A stretch of DNA of 64,000 bases from Posidonia oceanica (taxonomy: Eukaryota; Streptophyta; Magnoliopsida; Alismatales; Posidoniaceae): positions 7,505,001 through 7,569,000 of the forward strand of contig JAZBRS010000013.1 of the NCBI GenBank assembly GCA_037176725.1, in the 5' to 3' direction. Numbering within the stretch: position 1 is the first letter of the stretch; every line of letters starts with the position of its first letter. The notes beneath the pieces were generated by a model that saw nothing but the letters and a program-made list of their open reading frames with translations, was not told the DNA's origin and ran no database searches. Positions 32,281 through 44,590 of this stretch are shown piece after piece. The position numbers and the translations under genes are program-made.

Positions 32281-32924
32281 AAATCTAAAATGCTGGATTA
32301 AAAGTTAATGTAATAAAGTTTAAAATGCCATTAAATGAAGTGCAATACAAAAAAAGGACATGGATGCAATAAAAATAAAATGCCAGACCTAACTGTAAAG
32401 AAATAAAATGTAGTGAACACAACAGCTGGACCTACTTGTAATAAAACTAAAATAACAGACTAAATGTTAATGTAATAAGGTTTCAAATGAAAAATAAATG
32501 AAATCTAACAGATAAGTGGACTCAACTGTAATAAAAATAAAGTTGCAAACTAAAACGTAATGCAATAAGGTTACAAAAAGAAATTAAATGAAATCTAACA
32601 TGTAACTGGACTAACTTGTAATAAAAGTAAAGTTGCAGATTAAAAGCTAATGTAATAAGGTTCTAAAAAGAAATTAAATGAAATCTAAACCAGGACAGGA
32701 TCTATTTGTAATAAAAATAAACCAGCAGATTAAAATGTAATGCAATAAAGTTCAAACGAAAATTAAATGAAATCATACACATAACTGGACCTGCATGTAA
32801 TAAAGTAAAACTAAAAAGACTAAACATTAATGTAATGCAAATGTAATAAGGTAAGAAAAAAATAAAAGATACGAAAGCATTTAAATGAAATCAAACGATT
32901 TAAAAAAAATAAAGGAACAGTGGC

Positions 32925-33760
32925 CGCGGGCTTGTCGGGGAAGACGACCTCGCGCTGGTGCTCCAGGGGGTCGACGGAGCTGCGGAGAGGCCTGGAAGCC
33001 GGAGGCGGTTGTCCCAGAGGCGTGGGAGGCATCATTGGCATGGGAGGCGTCATCGGCATGGAGCAACGTCTGGAGCGCTCTGTCGGCTCCGGTCTGTGGT
33101 TGCAAGCACAGCTGCGAGCAAAGGAGGAGGTACGGGCGTCAGCTGGGCTCGCTCGGTGCATGGCTGAGCTCGTGGAGGTCCAAAGAGTCGGTCTAGAGGT
33201 GAGGGGAGCGCCCGGTGCGACGGAGCTCGCTCGTGGCTGGTGGCCGTCGCCGGGGAAGACGATGGGTTCCGACAAGGCAAAATGGCGAGATACAAACCAG
33301 AAGACACGAGCGACGATCCAGGAAGCAAGAGGGGGACCTAACGAAGCTAGTGGATACGTTGATTACCTGTGAACGTGCTCGGAGGGGTCTAACGACCTCG
33401 GATGGGTGTAGCTGAGTTGCGGCGAGCGGAGGTGGCGCTGGAAGCGTTGGGAGGCTTCAGGCACGATCAGGGCGTATCGACGAAGGTGCGGGGAGGGTCC
33501 GGGAAGCGATGGACAGTCTTCTCCTCCTCTCTGCACTCAGATGGCCGGAGTGGGTGCTGTCGATGATTTTTCTCTCTCTTTCTTCTCTCTGTGGCTCTCA
33601 CCACGGTTGGCTCTTGCAGGTGGGTTCGTGGGTGGTTCCTGGAGGTGGAGAACGATGGAGGAAAGCAAGGGAGAGGAGCAGGCTAGAGGAGAAGGATGCA
33701 GTCCGTTCCGACCAAGAAGACAGTTTTTTTTTCTCTCTCTCTCTCTCCTAGGTTATCCCC
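32925..33760 (-). other. GC-rich exon-like island of the M 5' LTR
   Basis: This is the counterpart of 7290-8110, with a donor-like CACAG/GTAATC near 33366 on the minus strand and an extra short GGCATGGGAGGCGTCATC duplication near 33030-33060. The frames differ from those of the other copy, arguing against a protein. Confidence 0.45.
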
Positions 33761-33784
33761 TTCTCTCTCCTAGGTTATTCTCCA

Positions 33785-33792
33785 ATTATATA
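33785..33792 (-). promoter_or_regulatory. Putative TATA box of the M 5' LTR
   Basis: The minus strand reads CCAGTATATAATTGG. It is conserved with 8143-8150. Confidence 0.55.
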
Positions 33793-33869
33793 CTGGTGGG
33801 GAGATGAGGAGGGCCAATGGATTCGATCTGGGCAAAGGGGATGGCCGGCCAGGATGAGGGTGAGGTGGA

Positions 33870-34620
33870 GGCAATGGGTTTAGGGTTTAGGTTTCCAAAT
33901 AGGCATTGAAAATGGGATTAGGGTTTAAGGTTTTCGGGCTTTGAATGGCAGTTGGGTTTGGGATTTGAATGCATGGGTTTAGGGTTTGAGTGGATAGGTT
34001 TTGAATGGAATATGGGTTTGGGGTTTGAGTGGATGGGTTTTGAAAGGAATATGGGTTTGAATGGAATGGGATTAGGGTTTTGGGCTTTGGGTTTAACTGG
34101 GATTTGAAATGGGATTAGAGTTTAGGGTTTGTGAATGGTTGTGGATCTCTGGTTTGTGAATGGTTGTGGGTTTAGGGTTTGTGAATGGTTGTGGGTTTAG
34201 GGTTTAGGGTTTTGGTTGTAAAAATGGGATTTGAAATGGAATTAGGGTTTGCATGGGCTTGAGAATAAATGGGAAATTAGGGTTTAGTGGGTTTGAGGGT
34301 TTGTGTTGGATTTAAAGGTTTAAGGGAATAAAAGGGTTTTGAGTTCAATGGGCTGATGTGGGCTGATGTGAGCCTAATGAAGTTGGATTGTGGGCCTTGA
34401 GTTTAATGGGTTTAATTGTGCTTGGTTGTGGGCCAAAGGTGGGCTTAATGGGCTTAGGGTATGAGGTTTAAGGTTTAGGATTTAGGGTTTAGGGTTTAGG
34501 GTTTTGAGTTTGAGTGGGATTTGGGTTTGAGGTTTTGGGTTTAAATGGGATTTGGGTTTGAGTGAATTTTGTAGTGTTTTTTGGGTTTTGGTTGTGGTTT
34601 AGGTTTGGGGTTTGAGTCCA
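33870..34620 (-). repeat. Telomere-like TTTAGGG-rich U3 of the M 5' LTR
   Basis: GGGTTTAGGGTTT words are dense, with short perfect runs near 34475-34505 (TTTAGGGTTTAGGGTTTAGG). Confidence 0.85.
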
Positions 34621-34665
34621 ACTGAGAAGAGCCATTATTGCAGGAGTCAAAATGGGGTGTCTACA

Positions 34666-35671
34666 ACCTTGTTTCCGAGTTTTGTTTGTTATTGCCCTGA
34701 TCATCTGGCATGATTTACTTATCCATAGCTTTCATATGGCATTAAAATCAATGTTTTCCAAAATGTGCATCCACATTCTTCAAATTTCTGTTCTCTGTGT
34801 TAGACGCTGAGTATTCCAGCGTCTTATGTCAGACGCTGAGTATTCATGCGTCTAACACTTTAACTCTACTGCATCTTGATTTGAAGTTTCCCCTTTGATT
34901 CTAACATCGTTTTCCGCATTTGGTCACTTCCAGGGCATGCTCTAGCATCCATGCATGTAATTTGATAATGGTTTTCTTGTTTTACGCCTTTGCAACATCA
35001 GATTCGGGGTGATGAATGCCTATTGTCTGGTGCGCGTATGGGATGCGCGGATTGTTCTCACGTAATACCTTCGCGGTTTTAACAGAGACCATGCAGTGGA
35101 CAGAGCTCCCTTTTTTGCCTCGTTTCTCGTTTACCAAACTCGTTTAGTCTTGGTTTTGCTTCCCTGACTTGTTTATCATCACATCATGGCATTTCAATTT
35201 TAATTAGTCATTTTGGCATGATTTTACTAAGCTTTGCATGGTTTATAAATACATGTCGCAAACCGCCCTCGGGCGAACATAAACTGGCATTATACGCCAA
35301 CCTTAGCCACACAAGAGCGGATTGGCCAAGAAAGACCGACTTTCTCGGACGTATCGGGGGTGCCTAACACCTTCTCTGTGTGTAACAGAAGTCCTTACCC
35401 ATTCTCTGAACCGCAATGACCTTATGTCATACACATTTGGGTCGAATTTGCATGTTTTGAACTGCATAAGTTTTTTTGCATGTTTTCATATACGATTTTC
35501 CTAGTCTCTCGGTATTAATAGATTAGGTGGCGACTCCATGTCTTTTCTCTTGCTTTTCCTGCGCTCACCTGTTTTCCAGTGTTTCCCTCGAGTCGAGTCC
35601 CTCTCGGATGCACCGTTGACCGTGACCCGACCACCCTGCAGGAGGCCCTAGCCGCGTCGATCTGGTCACAC
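34666..35671 (+). mobile_element. Element P 3' LTR, second segment
   Basis: After the ACCTT duplication this continues the P LTR from 4260. It holds one palindromic module, the conserved hairpin block (GGGGGTGCCTAACACCTTCT and the neighbouring ACCGACTTTCTCGGACG) at 35325-35402, and a GGTGGCGACTCC stretch. The LTR end is probably the CA near 35669-35671; the matching duplication lies outside the window. Confidence 0.75.
34797..34858. repeat. Palindromic module, P LTR
   Basis: Outer arms GTGTTAGACGC and GCGTCTAACAC are perfect complements over 11 bp. The two variable segments are nearly identical directly (TGAGTATTCCA and TGAGTATTCAT). Confidence 0.9.
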
Positions 35672-35807
35672 ATACTAAGACAAACAAGAAAAAAAGTTAT
35701 CCATGTGAGTAAATTGTTTTTGAACCAAATAGTTTTCAAGATTAAAATAGTTTAACCCCATCAGAGGGTTAGTTATCCTTCAAAATTTATCCCTAATCCA
35801 AACAAGG
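35672..35807. other. Short unique stretch between elements P and G2
   Basis: This AT-rich sequence without repeats is probably old host DNA. It ends with the CAAGG target duplicated by G2. Confidence 0.5.
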
Positions 35808-37808
35808 TGTAACGCCCCGACGCGTCACATAACAGTACCAACTCTACCCAAATTAAATAATAAATAATTTAAAAGAAAGCTAAACTAAGATTTACATCAA
35901 AATAAAATTTTGGAATTTACACTACCCAGGAACTCCCAATGTGTGGCTATGTGGCTCCTATAAAGCACCAGACTGGACTGGACTCTACTCTGCACCTGAA
36001 AACAAAACACAAAACGTGTCAATGACTTCAAAATAACCCAGTACACGCTCACCAAAAAAAACTACGAAAAGAAACACCAACTTAAGATGCATAATAATTA
36101 AAAAATCACAACTGGAACAATTAACTTGCAAATCTATGCCATTATCAAACATAACCAAATTTCCTCAGAAATCATGCACTCTCACAAACATTTCATGCAT
36201 TCAGATCTCTATCTGAAACCATCTCAGGAAACCATATACACAAACCACGAAACTCTGTCGTGTCACCCTGGCCACAGGCGACCAACCTGGCCACAAGCAG
36301 TCACCGGGGACTCTAATCCTGATCCCACTGCATTGCCACGGTGCAACCACCCCGTGTGGGAGACTACCACCGCCTCGGGAACTCAGCCCTCAATTTATCA
36401 TATTCTCAGTACACGGGATGCGTCTTTCCAACGTCCCTTTGGTGCCCGAGCATCTAGGGACCCCAACCCCAGCCCCAGCTAGCACCGGCACAGAGGGTAG
36501 TCCGTCTCTTTCACCGAATCCCTACAGTACCACAATCTCAAAATCCACGGAAATCATTTTCCAAACATTTGCAAATCATGCATCTCTTTTCCAAACTCTT
36601 TTGGAAATCATTTCTCATTTATTTGTAAATCATTCATATTACCAAAACATCCATAAAACCATTTCATCATTTGGCAATACCAAAGCAAACCACAAACCAA
36701 CCAAAAACCACTTTAAAACAGGTTTGGACTCTGGTTCGGTAGACCGAAATTATTCGGTCGACCGGACCAGCAGCCAAGTTCAGATTCAGACCCTGAAACA
36801 GCACACCGAAATCACCCGATTGATCGTTCTGCTCGCTGTCACAGTCGACCGAATCAGGTCCTGCATCCACACACAACAGCCCGATCAGCATGCCGGAATA
36901 GCTGGTACACCGAATTCTGGGTGAAACGACATACCGAACCAAAACAGTATGTCGAACTAGACGATTTTGCAAAACTGACACAGGGCATTCCAAAATCGCT
37001 CAAAATGGGAACCTCAACCGGTTCCACCACACACAACAAAAAAAACCACAAAAATACTCAAAACAAAGCCACGGAGGTGCTCTACAATTGAGCACAAACA
37101 TCACAACATTTCATTCACCAAGGCTCGAGAAATCAAATTTCAAAGACGAGGAGCTTGAAACGCTCAAAACCCATTCCATAACAAATCTTACTGTAAAATT
37201 CGTCTAAAAATCCCAATAAATCATACAAGCTACATCCATGCATTAGATCTACTCAACCAATCTATTTCCAAAGATTTGGCAAAGAAATTGAAGAGGGAAA
37301 AGAGGTGAAATGCGTACAATTCTTGGCACGCTTCTCTCTTCCTTTTCCTTCTTCACCTCCTCGCCCTCACGGGCACTCCTCCTCTTCCCCTCTACTGGCA
37401 CGACTCGCGTCTCATCTGGCTCTCCTCCTTCCACTGCCCTGGCCAGCACCGGTGTCGCCGCTTTAACAGCCGCCCCCTGCCAACGGATCACCGGGGATTG
37501 CAGAGGTCGGCAGTTGCAGGGCGTGGGCGCACATTGGCGAGCGGCACGATATTGTGGGGTCTTTTGCATTCCTCCCCCTCACTTCTCCATATCACACTTA
37601 AGTCCTCACATTTTAATGCCAGAATATCACACAGCACAAGGAGCCAAAGACAACCATCACAGGAGAGAAACAAACACAAAACTAGATATGATTGCTTAAA
37701 AATATAATTATATTACAAGGAATCAACTCCAATACAACAAGAATAATTCAGGAATTAATTTTCCAAAAATTAACTCAAATTACATTCTGGAAAAATCTGG
37801 ATATTACA
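35808..37808 (-). mobile_element. G2 3' LTR (2001 bp)
   Basis: The LTR runs TGTAACGCCCCG to GGATATTACA. Relative to the other LTR, the first 500 bp show frequent transitions, while about 37053-37560 is nearly identical. Confidence 0.95.
36735..36960 (-). repeat. CGGTCGACCG-type dyad cluster, G2 3' LTR
   Basis: GGTAGACCGAAATTATTCGG, TCGACCGGACC and CAGTCGACCGAATCAGG are crowded here. The other LTR has one more motif copy near 43608-43630. Confidence 0.7.
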
Positions 37809-37849
37809 TCCTAACCTTCTTAAAGAAATTTCGTCCTCGAAATTCATCG

Positions 37850-39250
37850 CTAATAGAACAAATAGGGGTATTTTGAATATATATCCACTTCCCGCTCCCA
37901 AGTAACTTCTTCTGCACCATGGTGTTGCCACAGAACTAGTACCAGAGGAATGGCTTTGTGTCTGAGGATTTGCTCTTTCCGATCCAGTATCTAAACAGCA
38001 TCCTCCACCATGGACAAGTCCTCTCGTAGCTCTTCTGGCTGTACCGGTATGACCTGGGACACATCTGCCAAGCACTTCCTCAGCATTGAAACATGGAAGA
38101 CGCTATGCACAGAAGAAAGTTCCGGAGGTAGATCTAACTTATAAGCCACTTCACCAACCCTTCTAGCAATTTGATAAGGGCCAATGTATCGAGGACTTAG
38201 CTTTCCTCGCTTCCCAAATCTCGCTACTCCTTTGGTTGGTGACACCTTTAGGAAGACGAAGTCTCCTACCTCGAACTCTAAAGGTCTGCGTCTCCTATCT
38301 GCATAGCTCTTTTGTCGGCTTTGTGCAGTTACTAGCCTCTTCCGGATCAGGTCCACTTTCTCTTCATATTACTGCACAATCTCTGGGCCAACAAGCTGGC
38401 ATTCGCCTACCTCGCTCCAACATGTGGGCGTTCGGCACGGTCATCCATACAGTGCTTCATATGGTGTCATCCCAATGCTGGAATGATAGCTGTTGTTGTA
38501 GGCAAATTCCACCAATGGCAGATGATCCTCCCAGCTCCCTCCAAGGTCCAAAGCACAGGCCCTCAACATATCTTCCAGTGTCTGAATAGTTCTTTCAATC
38601 TAACCATCTATTTGAGGGTGGAAAGCGGTGCCGTAATTCAATATAGTACCAAAGACTTCTTGCAACTCTCTCCAAAACCTTGATGTAAATCGGGTATTCC
38701 TATCAGACACAATTGACATTGGAACTCCATGCAACCGAACTATCTCAGACATGTATAACTCTGCCAACTGCTGCAAGGGAAGATTCACCCTCATGGGTAG
38801 GAAATGTGCCAATTTCGTAAGCCGATCAACGATCACCCATACAATATCATTCTTCCTCCTTGTCTTGGGTAATCCTGTAACAAAATCCATCGACACATGC
38901 TCCCATTTCCAAACAGGAATGTCCAAGGGTTGCAAAGTCCCTCCAGGTTTCTGATGTTCAATCTTTACCATCTGGCAAGTTGCACACCTCGCCACGTGCT
39001 CAGCTATTTCCTTCTTCATTCCAGGCCACCAGAAGTTTCTGTTCAGATCCTTATACATTTTGGTGCTTCCTAGATGAATTGTATACCTAGACTGGTGAGC
39101 CTCATTCAGTAAACTCTGCTTCACCTCTTCCACTTGAGGTACATACAAACGCATGTCATATCTGAGCCCACCGTCTACCACAACCGAGAAATGAGGTGCC
39201 TCTCCTGCCTCCATCTTCCTCTAGATCCTAGGCACAAATGGATCAAACTG
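37850..39250 (-). pseudogene. G2 integrase with chromodomain
   Basis: The zinc-binding region (CATC and upstream histidines), MDFVTGLP and SDRNTRF are present, but the third catalytic region is broken by a stop just before the ERT motif. The tail carries RYIGPYQIARRVGEVAY and VHSVFHVSMLRK. The final stretch is a chromodomain of the EEVTWEREVD type, ending at a TAG at 37850. Such chromodomains steer integration towards heterochromatin marks. Stops lie near 38000, 38370 and 38600. Confidence 0.9.
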
Positions 39251-39519
39251 CTGAGCTGCTACAACAGCCTCAATCATCCTAGGCGAACAGACAAGTTTGC
39301 CAGACATACTCTCACAGGTCCCTAAGACTGCCTTCGTGGTCTACATTTGACCAACCCTTCCAAAAGATGCCATTCTTTTATCATCGGGCTGGCCATTGTA
39401 TAAGTGTGTCTGCTCAGAGCGTCAGCAACCACATTAGCCTTTCCTGGGTGGTAGGATAGACTAAAGTCATAGTCCTTGAGGTATTCCACCCACCTATGCT
39501 GCCTCAGGTTTAGATCTCT

Positions 39520-40354
39520 CTACGTGAATATATACTTCAAGTTTTTATGATTTGTGAAAATCTCGAACTGTTCGCCATACAGATAATGTCTCCAAATCTT
39601 CAGAGCAAAAACTACTGCAGCCAGTTCTAGATCATGGGTGGGGTAATTCTTTTCGTGGTTTTTAAGTTGGCGAGAGGCATATGCCACTACTTTACCATGC
39701 TGGATCAGGATGCACCCCAACCCTGTTCCATAGGCATCGCTGCAAACTATGAAACCCCCACTCCCTAATGACAAAGTCAAGACAGGAGATGTGACCAGCC
39801 AGGTCTTCAACTCATTGAAGTTTTCTTCACACAGCCAATTCCAAACAAATGAAACTTCTTTCCAGGTCAACCTAGTCAGAGGTTTTGCAATCTTGGAGAA
39901 GTCCTGGATGAACCTCCGATAATATCTTGCTAAGCCCAGAAAGCTCCTAATCTCTATGACAGTCTTTGGTCTGGCCCAACTATCCACTGCTTCAACCTTA
40001 GCTGGATCAACCTTAGATGACGTGACCGAGAAATGCAACCTCCTCTAGCCAAAACTCACACGTAGAGAACTTGGCATATAGTTGATTCAGCCTCAGCGTC
40101 TCTAATATTGTTCTCAAAAGCATTTGGTGAGTCTCGATATCGGGAGAGTATACCAGCACGTCATCCACAAATACCACCACAAACTGATCCAAATAGGGCC
40201 TGAAGACTCTGTTCATCAGGTCCATGAAAGCTACTAGTGCATTCGTCAGCCCAAATGGCATGACCAAAAACTCATAATGGCCATACCGAGTCCAAAAAGC
40301 TGTCTTCTGTACATCGGACTCCCGAATCCTGAGCTGACAATAGCTGGATCTCAA
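39520..40354 (-). pseudogene. G2 reverse transcriptase C-terminal half and RNase H
   Basis: RT motifs [13 protein letters not shown] and [10 protein letters not shown] are followed by FLGHV. The frame then shifts: two open frames in different phase overlap at 40013-40038, with a few codons lost compared with G1. The second frame continues with [15 protein letters not shown] and RNase H ([27 protein letters not shown]). RNase H and integrase are linked by the damaged stretch 39215-39519. Confidence 0.9.
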
Positions 40355-40379
40355 ATCTATCTTTGAGAAGACAGAAGCC

Positions 40380-41220
40380 CCATGTAGCTAATCAAATAGG
40401 TCATCTATTCTAGGCAAAGGGTATTTGTTCTTGATGGTAATCTAATTCAACATCCGATAGTCGATACACAGTCGGCGTGAACCGTCCTTCTTCTTAACAA
40501 ACAATACCGACGCTCCCCAGGGTGAGACACTTGGCCGGATGAACCCTTTATCCAGTAATTCCTGCAACTAGTTACTAAGCTCCCTCAGTTCAGTAGGCGC
40601 CATTTTGTAAGGGGCCTTCAAGATAGAACTTGACCATGGCACCAGATCAATCTGAAACTTCACTTCTCTATGTGGCGGCATATCAGGTAGCTCCTCAGGG
40701 AAGACATCAGGATACTCTTGCACCACTAGTTTGTCCTGTATCCTCATAGCTGGTGAGGAGGTTACCATCACACTAGCCAGGTAGCCCACACTGCCCTTTG
40801 CTAAATGATGGTAGGCCTTCATTGCTGAGATTATCTTCTTTGATCCTCCTGGCCTAACTCCTTGTACCATGCACCACCCTTGGCCTGGGCATTCTGCCAT
40901 CACCCTCTTCTTGGCACAGTTTATTACTGCAGAATGCTGCGCCAGCTAGTCCATTCCCAACATGACATCGTATTCTTGCATGTCCATAATTATCAGACTG
41001 GCCTTGAAGTCCATCTCTCCCAACTTCACGTCAACTAACCGCAGGTATTTCCATACCAGGCTATGTTCTCCCAAAGGGATCACTACATCAAGTTGGAATG
41101 CTAGTCTTGCTGGTTTATCCCAATTTCAGCTGCAAACGACTTGGAGATGAAATAAAAAGAACTTCCTGAGTCGAACAAGACTCTAGCCTTTCGGTCAGCC
41201 ACAAGGAAAGATCCTGGCAT
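40380..41220 (-). pseudogene. G2 aspartic protease and reverse transcriptase N-terminal half
   Basis: The protease active site reads VLFDSGSS near 41165-41190. Downstream are EYPDVFPEELPDMPPHREVK and MAPTELRELSN-like segments, then the RT N-terminal boxes. The reading frame is cut by several stops (near 40400, 40445, 40568 and 40950) and a shift near 41120. Compared with G1 this part is more decayed. Confidence 0.85.
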
Positions 41221-41399
41221 TAACACATCATAACCACAACCATAAGTATTATTAGGGAATAGTACTGGATACATTACAACAGAAAAGACCCAGATTACAT
41301 ATTCACTCCTGCTCCTTACCCTCTACAACGTCCCCCGAGGGACCGACATCAGGAGCAGTTATGGAAAACACCCATCCCTTGGTTGGTTGGTGGGGTGCA

Positions 41400-42436
41400 T
41401 CATCAGCTGTCTTTGGTGGCTCAGTGCAGGTTCGCTGGTAATGTCCAGTATTCCTGCAATTATAGCATCTTACGTGGTCCAGACTCTACCGCTGGTTGGG
41501 ACAATGCACGGCTAAATGCCCCGGCTTGCCACAATTGAAACAGGATCTTGGCCCACTGCTCGAGCCAGTCTGGCTGTGTCCAGTACTCCCTCTCCCAGCA
41601 ACACTGCGCCCTTCCTCAACAACGGAGTCCGAGCATTCCTTCCTCTTCTTCCTAGAACTCTCGGAACTTCCAAAGCTCGGCCCTCTAGGTGCATAAGGCC
41701 GCGAAGTGAACATCTTCCCTTTGCCTTTAGGGCGCTCTTCCAGGAACAACGTGCGGTCATCCTCGTATAGGGCCGCCAGTTCCACTACATCCACCAAAGT
41801 TGGGCACCGATAGCCCAAGACCCTCGACCAGAGAGCTGGATTCAATCCCTCCACAAACCTCTTTGCCCAGCGTTTCTCAGTGTCAAACACCTAAGCGAAC
41901 TGCTCTAGTCGGGTGAAAGCTGATTCATATTCTGTCACTGTCATGTTCCCTTGCTCCAGGTTCTGGAATTCTCTATTCAGACGATCCCTCTCATGCTCCG
42001 GGAAATACTTCTCATAAAACACGTCCTAGAAATCTTCCTAGGAGATCGATAGTAGATCAATGTCTAGGAACTTCATACGGCATGCAGACTTCCACCATGT
42101 GTCAGCCTCGCCCTTAAGCTGGAAGGTGACCAATCGAACCCACTTCTCCACTGGGCACTCCATGCCCTCTAAGATCTTCGCCACCTTAGATAGCCACATC
42201 TCACCCTCCTTTGGTTTGCCTCGTCCATCAAAGGTTGGCGCGCCTAACTTGCGGAACTGAGAGATCCAAGGATCTCCTCTGGCCTCGCCAGAGCTTCCCC
42301 TCCGGAGAGACTGGACAATCCCCCACATCATCTCCCCCAACTCCCGCTGCACGCCTTTCCATCCACCCTCCTCTTCCAAGCCAAAACTAGACGTGGAAGC
42401 TCTACCTCAGCCTCGGCCTCGGCCCTTGGGCGACAT
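41400..42436 (-). pseudogene. G2 gag
   Basis: The start is the ATG at 42436 (MSPKGRGRG), aligned with the G1 start. A TGA follows almost at once, where CGA is likely ancestral. The gag core includes APTFDGRGKPKEGEMWLSKV and LKGEADTWWKS. Two CCHC knuckles end it: CFNCGKPGHLAVHC near 41515-41555 and CYNCRNTGHYQRTC near 41430-41470. More stops lie at about 41890 and 42030. Confidence 0.88.
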
Positions 42437-42557
42437 CTTGCTGTCGCCACAAAACACAATCACAGTAAGAAAATTAGGCGCAAATGTCATATACTTGTAC
42501 AATCCTATGGAGCCACTAGACTGGACACTACTAAGCTGGTACACTTAGTGAACCTAA

Positions 42558-42572
42558 GTTCTGATACTACTC
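42558..42572 (-). promoter_or_regulatory. Primer binding site of G2
   Basis: The minus strand reads TAGTATCAGAACTTAGG just inside the 5' LTR, close to the initiator-Met tRNA site TGGTATCAGAGC with early mismatches. Confidence 0.65.
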
Positions 42573-44590
42573 TGTAACGCCCCGACACGTCACATAATAG
42601 TACCAACTCTACCCAAATTAAATAATAAACAATTTAAAAGAAAGCTAAACTAAGATTTACATCAAAATAAAATTTTAGAATTTACACTACCCAGGAACCC
42701 CCAGTGTGCAGCTACGTGGCTCCTATAAAGCACCAGACTGGACTGGACTCTACTCTGCACCTGAAAACAAAATACAAAACGCGTCAATGACTTCAAAATC
42801 ACCCAGTACACGCTCACCAAAAAAAACCACGAAAAGAAACACCAACTTAAGATGCATAATAATTAAAAACTCACAACTAGAACAATTAACTTGCAAATCC
42901 ATGCCATTATCAAACATAACCAAATTTCCTCAGAAATCATGCGCTCTCACAAACATTTCATGCATTCAGATCTCTGTCTGAAACCATCTCAGGAAACCAC
43001 ATACACAAACCACGAAACTCTGTCGTGTCACCCTGGCCACAGGCGACCGACCTAGCCACAAGCAATCACCGGGGACTCTAACCCCGATCCCACTGCACTG
43101 CCGCGGTGCAACCACCCCGTGTGGGAGACTACCACCGCCTCGGGAACTCAACCCTCAATTTATCATATTCTCAGTACACGGGGTGCGTCTTTCCGACGTC
43201 CCTTTGGTGCCCGAGCGTCTGGAAACTCCAACCCCAGCCCCAACCAACACCGGCACAGAGGGTAGTCCGTGTCTTTCACTGGATCCCTACAGTACCACAA
43301 TCTCAAAATCTACAGAAATCATTTTCCAAACATTTGCAAATCATGCATCTCTTTTCCAAACTCTTTTGGAAATCATTTCTCATTTATTTGTAAATCATTC
43401 ATATTGCCAAAACATCCATAAAACCATTTCATCATTTGGCAATACCAAAGCAAACCACGAACCAGCCAAAAACCACTTTAAAATAGGTTTGAACTCTGTT
43501 CGGCAGACCAAAATTATTCGGTCGACCGGACCAGCAGCCAAGTTCAGATTCAGACCCTGAAACAGCACACCGAAATCACCCGGTTGACCATTCTGCTCAC
43601 TGTCACGGTCGACTGAAACGGGTCAGTCGACCGAATCAGGTCCTACATCCGCACACAGTAGCCCGATCGGCATGCTAGAATAGTCCGATACACCGAATTC
43701 TAGGTGAAACGGTATACCAAACCAAAATGGTATGCTGAACCAGATGATTTTGCAAAACTGACGCAGGATGTTCCAAAATCCTCCAAAATGGGAACCTCAA
43801 CCGGTTCCACCACACACAACTACAAAATCCACAAAAATACTCAAAACAAAGCCACGGAGGTGCTCTACAATTGAGCACAAACATCACAACATTTCATTCA
43901 CCAAGGCTCGAGAAATCAAATTTCAAAGACGAGGAGCTTGAAACGCTCAAAACCCATTCCATAACAAATCTTACTGTAAAATTCGTCTAAAAATCCCAAT
44001 AAATCATACAAGCTACATCCATGCATTAGATCTACTCAACCAATCTATTTCCAAAGATTTGGCAAAGAAATTGAAGAGGGAAAAGAGGTGAAATGCGTAC
44101 AATTCTTGGCACGCTTCTCTCTTCCTTTTCCTTCTTCACCTCCTCGCCCTCACGGGCACTCCTCCTCTTCCCCTCTACTAGCACGACTCGCGTCTCCTCT
44201 GGCTCTCCTCCTTCCACTGCCCTGGCCAGCACCGGTGTCGCCGCTTTAACAGCCGCCCCCTGCCAACGGATCACCGGGGATTGCAGAGGTCGGCAGTTGC
44301 AGGGCGTGGGCGCACATTGGCGAGCGGCACGATATTGTGGGGTCTTTTGCATTCCTCCCCTCACTTCTCCATATCACACTTAAGTCCTCACAATTTAATG
44401 CCAGAATATCACACAGCACAAGGAGCCAAAGACAATTATCACAGGAGGGAAACAAACACAAAACTAGATATGATTGCTTAAAAATATAATTATATTATAA
44501 GCAATCAACTCCAATACATCAAGAATAATTCAGGAATTAATTTTCCAAAAATTAACTCAAATTACATTCTGGAAAAATCCGGATATTACA
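42573..44590 (-). mobile_element. G2 5' LTR (2018 bp)
   Basis: The LTR is TGTAACGCCCCG to GGATATTACA, followed by CAAGG. It differs from the other LTR mainly by C/T and G/A changes and by an about 18-20-bp gain near 43608-43630. Confidence 0.95.

Larger units (their letters stand above)
4261..34665 (-). mobile_element. Element M: gag-only, non-autonomous Tat/Ogre-like LTR retrotransposon with three nested insertions
   Basis: Perfect 5-bp duplications ACCTT at 4256-4260 and 34666-34670 bound the element. Its LTR runs from TGTGACC (plus-strand left edge) to the minus-strand start TGTAGACACC. Read on the minus strand the order is 5' LTR, primer binding site, leader, gag, tandem arrays, polypurine tract, 3' LTR. 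After removing S1, G1 and S2, the internal region is about 8 kb and contains no protease, RT, RNase H or integrase. This matches the class called TR-GAG (terminal repeats plus GAG), which depends on enzymes from elsewhere. It was inserted into the 3' LTR of P. Confidence 0.85.
29797..34665 (-). mobile_element. Element M 5' LTR, right segment
   Basis: After the GCCAC duplication this continues the M LTR, aligned with 4431-8958. It contains the hairpin block (29936-30006), 90-bp satellite, GC-rich island, TATA box and telomere-like U3. It ends GGGGTGTCTACA before ACCTT at 34666. Confidence 0.9.
35808..44590 (-). mobile_element. Element G2: complete but inactivated Tekay/Del-like Ty3/gypsy chromovirus
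   Basis: The element spans 8783 bp with both LTRs and perfect CAAGG duplications (35803-35807, 44591-44595). The minus strand holds gag with two zinc knuckles, protease, RT, RNase H, integrase and a C-terminal chromodomain, the combination that defines Tekay/Del chromoviruses. Numerous stops and at least one frameshift disable it. Confidence 0.95.

Noticed and set aside
35244..35251. TATAAATA as the P LTR promoter
   Set aside because: It lies close to the LTR end, near the conserved hairpin block. The TATTTAAG at 2700 fits the shared layout better.
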